Notes under the pieces: generated by a model
What the model was told of the DNA's origin: nothing
What the model saw: only the letters and a program-made list of their open reading frames with translations
Databases searched by the model: none
Translations under genes and position numbers: made by a program
Part shown: in pieces, positions 52,501-62,034 of the stretch
Position numbering within the stretch: the first letter of the stretch is position 1
Layout: every line of letters begins with the position of its first letter
Origin: Sanderia malayensis
Lineage: Eukaryota; Cnidaria; Scyphozoa; Semaeostomeae; Pelagiidae
DNA: 64,000 nucleotides
Reading direction: 5' to 3'
NCBI GenBank assembly: GCA_013076295.1
Contig: RQOL01000906.1
Coordinates: 2,976,001 to 3,040,000 of the forward strand

Positions 52501-55500
52501 ACCTGTTGAGACGGTGCCTCGCAGTTTCGCTCCTCCGCAAGGCAGCATACATGTCAATTTGGCGAGTCAAGTTGGACTGGGTGGCAGTGACCGATTCTCC
52601 ATGTGTCAATCTGCTGCTAATAACAGTAAGTGGTTCATATAGCAAACCCATATAACACGTGCTTGCTATCATTGTAATACATTGGGTGTATGTTAGCATG
52701 AGTCTCGTTACCATGTTATGTTTTTTTGCTGCAGCCTACGATTCTGATTCGGATCAAGACACAAGCATTTCATCAACAGTGCCTGATGTGACAACTCAGG
52801 TGCCAAGTCAACAAAGTAATATCGCATTTTCCATTCATATTGACCAAGGACAGGTCGCACTATTTCCACCAATGAAAAAAGTAAGCACTGTTTTATAAAT
52901 GATTATGATCATATTGATCAAGCATGATTAGTGATTAGCATGATTGGTGATTAAACATGGTTGCTTACTTTGATCTCAGATCGAGTCGGAAGATCAAGTT
53001 CCCAATGAAGAAGATGACAACAGACCAGAAGTTGGTCACATGGTGATCGATGCTGAATCGTTGAACTTCTTCATTGTATCTGGATACAAAGGAGACCCAA
53101 ACATTGACTATATCCAATTGTATTCTTCAAATGCAACGCTGTATCACTCAAGTCACATGCAGGTTGGGTTAGATCTTTTCAACATGGATGATGCTTTTGA
53201 TGTTCGAAATTTGAGCAAGACAATCTATCGGTCTGACAAAGGAGTTCTGTCCCAAAGTCAAGAAGCAATGGATGTTGGAAGTGAACACCTTTCTGCTCTT
53301 TCTCTTGCCATGAAATGTAAACGATTCCCCAATAGGAATCGTACGGTATGTCTTTTTAGTTTTATCTTTTAAAACGATTACGGCTTTTTATTAAAAAGCT
53401 TCTTTTTGTAATGATAATGCAATATATTATTTGGTTGTTTAACATTTGATTGATGATTGAGTTTTGATTCTTAGGATAATCTCGTTGCTGTTGGTTTGAG
53501 AGGCTCAACTCTGAGACATTTTGTTTATGGTGCCGGAGAAAGCTGGCTTACTCACGTAGGTTTAAATACCCTGAAGATTTCATCTAAACATCTTTCAATT
53601 TTATATATTTCTAATGAAGTTAAACACCCGGTCAACAAAGAAATCGATATCAAATGTTGATTAACCCTTTGCTGGATTTTTAGGTGATGGATTTTATGTC
53701 AGTTGAAGACAATGCAGTTGTCGGATTTACTTTTCCAACTGTTCTGACAACACTTTATCTTCATATGTGGGGATGCTCTGTAGACTACAGGTATATTTTA
53801 ATGCTTAGCATGCAACAAGTGATGCACCAAGTGGCTACATCTGTTGGTAACAGAATGCTATATACGTACCTTCTCTTTTTACTGTGTTGTATGTTTAACC
53901 TCTTTTAAATGTGTTGTATGCTTCTTTCAGGCCAAAGTTTATGTCTCTGCATTCATTGTTAGCCGTGGAGTCTTTCAATTTGTCGAGCAATATAAGCCCA
54001 GGGTCGCCTGAATCTGTTTTGAGGTAAAACGCACGGAACATTTTCTTGAAGTCCTTTCAATCTCACTTTGCAGAATCATGATAAAACTACAAGCAGTTAT
54101 TTTGCAATATGATCTATTTACTATGCTCTATCTTTGCTAGGTTTATTATCAATGATTCGGCGTTTTATATATCAGACAAGCAACATGAAACAGTTGATTT
54201 AGCAAAAGGTATATTATCTATGTTTTCGACGATATCTTAGAAGAGCTTCCTATTTACACTTAATACCGTAAGACATTGCATAAGAAAGAGCCTCATGTTG
54301 ATTTTTCAGACTTTATTTCTGTTATGGACATGGGACTATTTGAATTAATTTTAAGGCTGTCAGATGGAAATGATAAGGTTTGGCACGTTACTCATTCTTT
54401 ATTATTTGCTTTCAATTACTTGTTTAATAAATACTTGAAGATGCTGAATACTTGAAGATGCATTTGCGCATTGTCAGTGCCTACAAAGGCTGGATATTTG
54501 ATTTAAAGCGACCATTACTCTTTCAGAAGCGACCATTGGTGGATCTAAGTATGTCAAATAACATTCTGAATATTCGAACTTGCTCTGATTCATGCTCTGC
54601 TTTGATAAAGCTAATTAAATATTATGCAAGTGATGGTGATGTTGAGACCAATCAACAGGAACAAGATCTGCCACAGGACTCTCAAAATGTGGTATGTTCT
54701 ATTTCTCTAATCATTTTGTGATGTTTTTAGTCTAAGGGGGCCTGAAGCATGTCCATGCATTTAATTACGGTTGCAGCTTACGTTAGCCTGAAATATCTGC
54801 GTAAGTTGCAATGTTCTTGCACTTCCAAAGGTTCCTAAACTATCTCTGTTCGTTCAGTAATTAAGTGATGGAAATTTGTGCTCTTCTATCCAGAGCACAG
54901 AAAATCTGTATTCAAGATCATCTGTTGACGAGAATACTTTGGATTCATTGATGGCTGATGCCATGTTAGAGGACGACCCCCCAGCCGCGGTATGCTTATT
55001 CTATTCTATTCCAATGCCTAATTATATGTTGTATGTATGTCACTTGCATGTATGTAATTGTAGTATTTAAGTGCCTAATTGTATGTAATTCTATGTCACT
55101 TGCAGCATTCCTTCTTATCCAACTAGTTCTTGACACAACGTTTTGTTTCGGCATCCTTGTAGCTTGACATCAACGAAGGCAAGACATTCACAGACCAACA
55201 TGGTTTCACATCATCTGAGCTGTTTTCCTCATCTGTTCCGAGTAATTCAAGCAGCATGAGAAGTTTACAAACATCTTCAATTAATAACGATGAAGACGAT
55301 GCAACTTCGTATGATGAAAACGAGGAATATAATGACGACGATGATTATGATGATGATGATGAAGCCTCTGCTTCAAGCGGAGATGAATATTGTATTTTGG
55401 AAACAGAGAAAGATGATTACGTAAGTTTGCAGTACTTGAAATCGAGGCTTTAGTCTCAGAATTTCCGCCTCCTTTTCATACTTTTATCTCCATGACGTAT

Positions 55501-58500
55501 GGCTTTCATACCTCTATACGATAATTATATACTACTGCTTGTATTTCTTTACCCTTTACGTATCATATACTGTGCTATGTACAAACGATGTAAACCAAAT
55601 TTTGTTCCAGCTATGATGCTAGGATGATGCCATATACGCCTGCCACGCCTGCCCTTCCTCTGATATTTATTAATGTATTTCTCTTTTTAGCAGAGTCTTG
55701 AAGACTTTGCTTCAGTTGTGCGTGAGCTTATACCTGACGACATTCTGATCATTGACAATCACTTCAAAGCACCTGTGAGTATATACCAACCTTGTGCACC
55801 CCCTGCTCTTTAAGCACTTCCCAGTCAAACTCAATACTCCATCAATTGTTTTCACTGGGGTGACCTGTTGACCACCGCGTTTATTGGTTTTAAGAAGTTT
55901 TGTCCTTTGTTTTTTTGCAGCGTGGTAGATATGATCAATTGAGTGCCCCTTCTGGATATCCCACTCCATCTTATCGATACACGTTAAGAGAAATGTCTGT
56001 CGTTTGGCAAATGTATGGTGGAAATGATTTTAAACCAAGTGATGAAGCTAAAGCAGGCAAAATGTCTGGGTAAGATCAAGCCAGTCTAATTAAGTGCTAA
56101 TCGAGGTTATTTTTAGTACCGCATTAATGTTATTACTGCATGTCGATATTACATGTTAGCAATTATGGTTCATATCATAATTGTTGATTCATTGATTTAT
56201 GAATTGATGCATTTAGTAATTTTATTTGTTTGCTTTGATTTTAGTTCTTCTGAAAAACACGCGGCTCATTCTCCTTCAAAATCGTCGAAGTACACTGCTG
56301 CTCAAAATAAGAAGCTGTCATCTTACTTCAAAAGACATGATGCAAGTGTAGCTGAAGATGAGGTTTCTCGCCACAAAGGACGAGCAAAAGGAGGGCCACA
56401 CAGGGATCTGAACATTCTAATGGAGTTACACATGAACAAAGTAAGTGGACAGTCCTTCATATGTTTCTCTTTGTTCATAATAGAATCTTTAGTTAACCTA
56501 TCTTCAGTTGTTTTATCTTGGATAATTAAATTTTAGTGTTATTATGTCTTTTAATTTGCAGTTGTAATTGCAATTAGTGATCTTTCTTGTTATTTTATTC
56601 AAGATCAGATACCAACACGAAATATATCCTGATAATGTTGACAAGATATCAAGAGACGTTCTCATTATTTACGATCTGGAAATAAGAGATCGTTTAGCTG
56701 CTTCTCAGATCAACAAATTCCTGTACAGATTTTCATCAGAATCACTTCCATTAAAGTCAAGTGCAAACATGGTTGGAACAACAGAGCTATCTAATATGCT
56801 AGTATATATTGCTATTTTATTACTTATGTGAATGATGAAGGACTAAGGATTATTTTGATGTTTGTTGCAGTTCACATTGAAGATTCTTTTGACGAAGCCA
56901 GAGGATAAAGTGAAGAATAGAGAAGGAACTCTTCGTTTGTCAGTGCAGCCATTGCGACTCAATATTGATCAAGATGCATTGTTTTTTCTGAAAGCTTTCT
57001 TTTCTGAAATTTCCGACGAACAATTAACTAGCTTTTCGAACCAACCCTCAGTTGGTAAGTTTAAACTTTATGGATTAATACTTTTATAACAATTTGTAGC
57101 TCCAACTTTTTTTTTGAAAAACTACACATCTATCAATGTATAAATTGTTGAATAAGAATAAATATATGCTTTTATGCTTTTCCAAAGATAGCTACAACAA
57201 CTGAAGAAGCTATGTTTCATTTTGTTTTTATTTTATTTCTTTTCAGCTTTGCCAGTAAAGAAGGAAAGAATTCGATCATCCAGTTCTCCTGGGACAGAAA
57301 ACCACACCGATGAAATCAAAATGGACAATGACCATTTTGCAATGACTCCTCCGCCTAACGAACCAGCAAGTGAAACATTAACTCAAGAAGATTCTGGAAT
57401 ATTCTTTCGCTCTGTTGTTTTCTCTCCTGAAGTTCCAATCAGACTCGATTACCATGGAAAATCAGTCAATATGGAGCAGGTAAAGATTGAATCTAACAAA
57501 TACCGTAAAAACTCCATTAAGCCCCCCTCGCTAATAAATCCCCCCGTTGGGAACAAATGAAGCCCCCCTTTGAAATTGTGAACGATGACCAAACTGTGAA
57601 TGATTGTTCCAAAGAAGCTTATTTATTTTACTGAGTTTTAATGCAATCCTAATTTCTATTCTATTTTTATTGGCACACTATGTATTGATATGAGCAGTAT
57701 TTATTTGAACAGGGTACCATAACTGGCCTATTAATTGGCCTTGCTCAGTTGAACTGTTCAGAGATCAAACTCAAATGTCTGTGCTGCAGAAGCGGCTTAC
57801 TTGGAAGTGAGAAACTGCTGTCTTATTTTATCAACGAATGGCTCACGGATATCCGTCGTAACCAAATCCCCGGTATATTGGGTGGTGTCGGGCCGACTTA
57901 CAGCTTCGTCCAACTTTATCAAGGTATTAAAGATTTGTTCTGGCTGCCAATACAGCAATACAAACAGGATGGTCGAATTGTACGTGGGTTGCAAAAGGGT
58001 GCGCATTCTTTCAGCACTTCTACTGCCATGGCTATGCTTGAACTCACTAACCGTTTGGTTCAAACCATACAGGTATTTGCCCATGATACGAACCAGTATT
58101 CATCCAAAACTTTCATATCTTTATATTTTTATTTTCAACTAGTCTCGTCCTTTTCCCGTGGCGATGTGAAATAGAGCACAGGGAAGCAAGGGGGAGACTA
58201 AATGAGAATGAGATGAGACTATGTAATGAGACTAATCTTCAACTACAGTAGATTAAATTCTATTTTAAGCCCTCTGGAGTGCTTATTGTTTTCAGGCACG
58301 GGTTAATAGAAAAGGGGCCTGAAATGAGAGGGGATCTCAGAGTTCACGGTTACATCATTTAGTGACTGAATTGCTTAGATGGCGGGGTAAGTACAGGTAT
58401 AAATTTGCTTAATTCGTGACTCTTTTAATTCCAATTAGGTTGCAGCTGAGACGGCGTATGACGTCGTAAGCCCAGGCCCCGATCCATCAGATGGAAAACA

Positions 58501-58960
58501 AATACGTCATTCTTCATCAACATACCGAGCAGAACAGCCTACAGATTTGAGAGAAGGTGTTACAAATGCATACAATGTTTTATCTGAGGTAAAGTCTCTT
58601 ATTTATTATCATGATCATACAATGAATAATTAATATAAGATTTTATCAGATATTTTTTCTTGATTTTTCTATTGATCAATACAGCGAATTACTTGAATCC
58701 TTTCTTAAAGATATTATTTTATTTGCCAGGGATTTTCGCAAACTGCAACAACGATAATTAAAGTAGCAATGGACGAGCATGAAAAGAAAGGCGTGACTGG
58801 TGCAGTTGGTGGTGTTTTAAGACAGATACCCCCGTCTGTAATGCAGCCATTGATACTTGCAAGTGAAGCAACGTCTAATGTGCTAGGGGGTGCAAGAAAT
58901 CAATTGTCTCCACATGCTCGGATCGAAGCGAGCAAAAAATGGAAATCAACATCAAAGTGA
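46566..58960 (+). CDS. ATG2B: ATG2 autophagy lipid-transfer protein (many exons, complete)
   Basis: ATG2 is a rod-shaped bridge moving phospholipids from the ER to growing autophagosomes, with WIPI and ATG9 partners. The chorein N-terminus is explicit: MPWYFPWSESIKKRACRYLL then LEQLTVDLYNGKGTVSDIPL in exon 1 (46566-46733), then ALNEMIENVGVPLEIIDGFI in exon 2 (from 46877). Middle exons carry FFGAINIFLTPRQVHLL (about 48350), LPDLRPTSDIDKRQWW-type sequence (about 51210), VGHMVIDAESLNFFIVSGYK (about 53040) and VVGFTFPTVLTTLYLHMWGC (about 53720). An acidic stretch ends in GDEYCILE, a LIR-type motif (55382-55402), followed by PSYRYTLREMSVVWQMYGGN (about 55960). The ATG2 C-terminal domain gives EVPIRLDYHGKSVNMEQ (about 57430), GTITGLLIGLAQLNCSEIKL, INEWLTDIRRNQIPGILGGV and FVQLYQGIKDLFWLPIQQY. 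Stop at 58960. 2A versus 2B is not resolvable. Confidence 0.96.
47656..47797. repeat. (CATA)n microsatellite, about 35 copies, in an ATG2 intron
   Basis: An almost pure CATA tetranucleotide run with one interruption (CATG near 47770). It creates long false open frames on both strands (YIHT repeats on plus, MYVC repeats on minus). It starts shortly after the exon encoding LEQPGG-opposite strand IRLEHIPPGCSSGVGLELHI. Confidence 0.97.
55261..55402 (+). other. Acidic region and LC3-interacting (LIR-type) motif within ATG2
   Basis: A run dominated by Asp/Glu (YDENEEYNDDDDYDDDDEAS) precedes GDEYCILE. The core YCIL (55388-55399) fits [W/F/Y]-x-x-[L/I/V], with acidic residues before it, and occupies the same relative place as the LIR reported in mammalian ATG2 just before the WIPI-binding region. 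Function here is inferred from position and motif only. Confidence 0.6.
57503..57580. mobile_element. Fragment of the ACCGTAAAA...AAGCCCCCC MITE family in an ATG2 intron
   Basis: ATACCGTAAAAACTCCATTA then AGCCCCCCTCGCTAATAAAT and a second AAGCCCCCCTTT run match the C-rich ends of the 15406-15856 element and the 26812 fragment. The right inverted end is not found. Confidence 0.5.
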
Positions 58961-59547
58961 AACAATCACTAAATACTACAATATATCACCAGTGTATATC
59001 ACAGAAAGATTTCGAACAATACATGTATATTACTATGATAATAAGACATTCTGATATTTTTGTGTATTCATAGATATTCTATTAAAATAAGTGTATTTTT
59101 GTGGCCTCAATTCAGTGGCTGCAAGCTATGTGTGCATTTGTGATGTCGTCAGCTGAACAGCTGTGCAGAGTGAAGAGCGGGAATTTGTTTTGTTTTGTTT
59201 TGTTTGAAAGAAAATGGAAATTGTAAAATTAAATTACACGTGTTGGTGAAATTCAAATGTCTGTTCTTTTGGAAATATCTGGAGTGAAATTGCGAATCTT
59301 TGCCCCCAAGTGAATAATAGAATTTTACTTGGGGGATAAAAATGCGGACAAATCTTGCGAAAGTTTGCTATTTGATTGTAAATCAAGCCTTTGAGAACTA
59401 TGAAATCATGAAGCTATCTAGTTTGGACGAGTTTATGACCAGTTTGGGACTATTTGCGCAGCAATATTATCAATACTGAAGGCAATAAATTGCTTATATA
59501 CAACGTACAGGTATGTAGAAAAAAATTATACTTTTATTGAATCTTTA

Positions 59548-59650
59548 CATCAATTTCCATTTTTGATTTTGCGACTTTAGGCTTTCATGATGGATATAAG
59601 TATAAAGTTATTCACTACTCGCGAGAATTTCAAATTTTTAACTTTTGAAC
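59548..59650. repeat. 184-bp family array 3, left part (interrupted unit)
   Basis: CATTTTTGATTTTGCGACTT, then ATAAAGTTATTCACTACTCG and TTTTTAACTTTTGAAC match the array-2 unit, then stop abruptly at 59650 where the hAT-like element begins. The unit resumes at 61448. Confidence 0.85.
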
Positions 59651-59991
59651 CAATGGCGTAGATAGAAAATTTTATAGGTGGGGCGAAAAAATTCAGATTT
59701 TCCGACAAAAATTTAGCAAGCATTTTTGTTTCTTCAAGACCATGAATATAAGATAAGAAAATTAGCTAGAACTGAACATAAACAGAAGATATTTATTTTC
59801 CGACAAGATCAGTAATTTTCCGACAAAGCGGCAGTTTAGCTGTACAGGGGGTTTTTAGCCCCCTGACCCCCCTTTATCTACGCCACTGGCCAAAGGGTTA
59901 GGGTTAGGGTTACGTCATGCGGAGGAGAAAGGTGGTCAGTATGCGCAGTAGCATATATATAGGTACTGCGCAGGAGCATATGTGACGTGTA

Positions 59992-61095
59992 GCTTGTTGA
60001 TGATTTATTGCCGAACGAAGGACCCGGCCTAAATTTATTGAATTACAAAAAACGTTGTAAAAATTAATACTTTTGGATATACTGGATAATGTCTATGCTC
60101 AAATTAAAGGTAAGTGACATGGTTTTGACATCTCACAAGCTTGCTGAAATATTAGCTGATGCGACACCGTATTTTACTGAAGTATTCCAGAACTTTACCA
60201 AAATCTGAAATTTCAACTTGTGTGACACCACAGGGTTTTGCTTGCTAAAGGTTCCACAACGCAGAAAATCAATTGTTTTCAGGCCAAGTGACTTTAAATA
60301 TGTAACAGAATATCAGGCCGCTACAATTCTTTGAATTGATTCACTTGTATAAGGGATAGGTTTTGCATCACTGTTGTCTCCACGAATCGTGCAGAGTCAG
60401 GTATCTAGCGCCTTCGGCGTTTTATTGCATGAGGCTGGTTGATACATTGGCCTTAGGGTTGGGGTTTGGGTTAGGGCTAGGTCATGCGGAAGAGAAAGGT
60501 GATCAGTATGCGCAGTAGCATATATATAGGTACTGCGCAGGAGCATATGTGACGTGACGCTGGTTGATGCATTGGCCTTAAGGTTAGAGTTAGGGTTAAG
60601 ATTAGGGTTAGGTCATGCGGAGGAGAAAGGTGGTCAGTATGCGCAGTAGCATATATATAGGTACTGCGCAGGAGCATATGTGACTTGACGCTGGTTGATG
60701 CATTGGCCTTAGGGTTAGGGTTAGGGTTAGTGTTAGGGTTAGGTCATGCGGAGGAGAAAGGTGGTCAGTATGCGCAGTAGCATATATATAGGTGCTGCGC
60801 AGGAGCATCTGTGACGTAACGCTGGTTGATGATTTATTGCCGAACGAAGGACCCGGCCTAAATTTATTGAATTGCAAAAAAACGTAAAAATTAATACTTT
60901 TGGATATACTGGATAATATGTATGCTCAAATTAAAGGTAAGTGACATGGTTTTGACATCCCACAAGCTTACTGAAATATTAGCTGATGCGACACGGGATT
61001 TTACTGAAGTACTATTCCAGAACTTTACCAAAAAATCTGAATTTTCAACTTGTGTAACACCACACGGTTTTGCTTGCTAAAGGTTCCAAGCTTTT
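59992..61095. repeat. Direct duplication of about 265 bp inside the hAT-like element
   Basis: The segment starting TTGATGATTTATTGCCGAAC and running through GACCCGGCCTAAATTTATTG, TACTTTTGGATATACTGGAT and GGTTTTGCTTGCTAAAGGTT occurs at about 59995-60255 and again at about 60826-61085, with few differences. The two copies bracket the tandem block at 60449-60835. Confidence 0.85.
60449..60835. repeat. About 128-bp tandem repeat with TTAGGG runs and a 9-bp hairpin
   Basis: Units start GGCCTTA at 60449, 60574 and 60705; a fourth partial unit lies at about 59890-59990. Each has a TTAGGG-like run (longest about 60709-60746), GGTCATGCGGAGGAGAAAGG, and TGCGCAGTA ... TACTGCGCA, a perfect 9-bp inverted repeat around GCATATATATAGG (first pair 60509-60517 / 60531-60539), then GGAGCATATGTGAC. 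Confidence 0.9.
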
Positions 61096-61455
61096 GGGGT
61101 ATCAAAACGCTGTCATTTACCTTTAATTAGAGCTCACATATTATATCAAGTACATCCACGATTTTTAATTCAACAACTGTTTTGGTTATTCGATTAATTT
61201 AGGCCTGTTGCATCGTTCCGTAAAAAATAAACAAATACCGACATTTGAAACGTTTTTGTTGTTTGCCATTATTTTCCTCCAAAGCGAACATTTAATTTTG
61301 GACTCATTGATATGCGAAAGCGATTTGCCCTTTATATTCATTAGATATTTATTTTCCGACAAGATCAGAAATTTTGCGACAAAACAGTCGGTTTACCTTT
61401 ACAGGGGGTTTTTCGCCCCCCCTGACCCCCCTCTATCTACGCCACTGTTTTGAAC

Positions 61456-61785
61456 CAATTGTCCTAGAAGTCTGAAAATTGTTGCAACGTGATCAGAAGG
61501 CCCTAAATAGTATGTTTTGATCATTTGTTAGCCGAATTTCTATAAATTTCGATTTTTGATTTTGCAACTTTAGGCTTTCACGATGGATACATAAAGTTAT
61601 TCACTAATCGCGAGCATTTGAAATTTGTAACTTTTGAACCAAGTGTCCTAGAAAGCTGAAAATTATTGCAACGTGATCAGAAGGCCCTAAATAGTATGTT
61701 TTGATCATTTGTGAGCCGAATTTCAATCAATTTCCATTTTTGATTTTTCGACATTAGGCTTTCATGATGGATACATAAAGTTATA
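61456..61785. repeat. 184-bp family array 3, right part (about two units)
   Basis: Continues the unit broken at 59650: CAATTGTCCTAGAAG, GTGATCAGAAGGCCCTAAAT, then a second unit from GGATACATAAAGTTATTCAC and a third start ending near 61785. The sequence is closest to array 2. Confidence 0.88.
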
Positions 61786-62034
61786 AGAAGGCAAAGAAAA
61801 ACATAATATATACTACAAAGATTAAACATGATTAGATATTCTGATTTTTGTTATCAGCTGTTTGATTTAAACGATTTTCATTCTTCTAGTCTCGAAGAAA
61901 TCTACCAAAATTAATCAGGGAATTTCTATTTCCCAGTGTTACATGCAAATTGATACCAACTCTAAAGATTTGCTTAATTAATAATGAAGAGTTAATGAAT
62001 GAATAAATTTAAAAATTGGGTAATCTGTTTTATA

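Larger units (their letters stand above)
59651..61447. mobile_element. Non-autonomous hAT-like element, 1797 bp, with 8-bp target site duplication
   Basis: The left end is CAATGGCGTAGATAGAAAA; the right end is TCTATCTACGCCACTG, whose reverse complement is CAGTGGCGTAGATAGA, so the terminal inverted repeats agree at 15 of 16 positions. TTTTGAAC flanks both sides (59643-59650 and 61448-61455), an 8-bp duplication within a 184-bp repeat unit. Eight-bp duplications with CAG/CAR-starting ends are typical of hAT transposons. No transposase frame is present. A shorter copy of the same ends (59651-59889, closing CTACGCCACTG) is nested at the left, and about 100 bp near the right end (61340-61447) duplicates its right half. 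Confidence 0.7.
58961..62034. other. Repeat-rich intergenic region between ATG2 and BROX
   Basis: No gene is supported. From left to right it holds the ATG2 3' flank with a short TTTTG run (about 59187), a piece of the 184-bp repeat, a 1.8-kb hAT-like insertion (59651-61447), more 184-bp repeat and the BROX 3' flank. The minus-strand frames at 60477-60877, with TLTLTLT runs, are read-throughs of TTAGGG-like repeats. Confidence 0.8.

Noticed and set aside
60477..60877. Two minus-strand frames with TLTLTLT and HICSCAVPIYMLLRI repeats
   Set aside because: They are translations of TTAGGG-like runs and the tandem hairpin repeat; no splice or family support.
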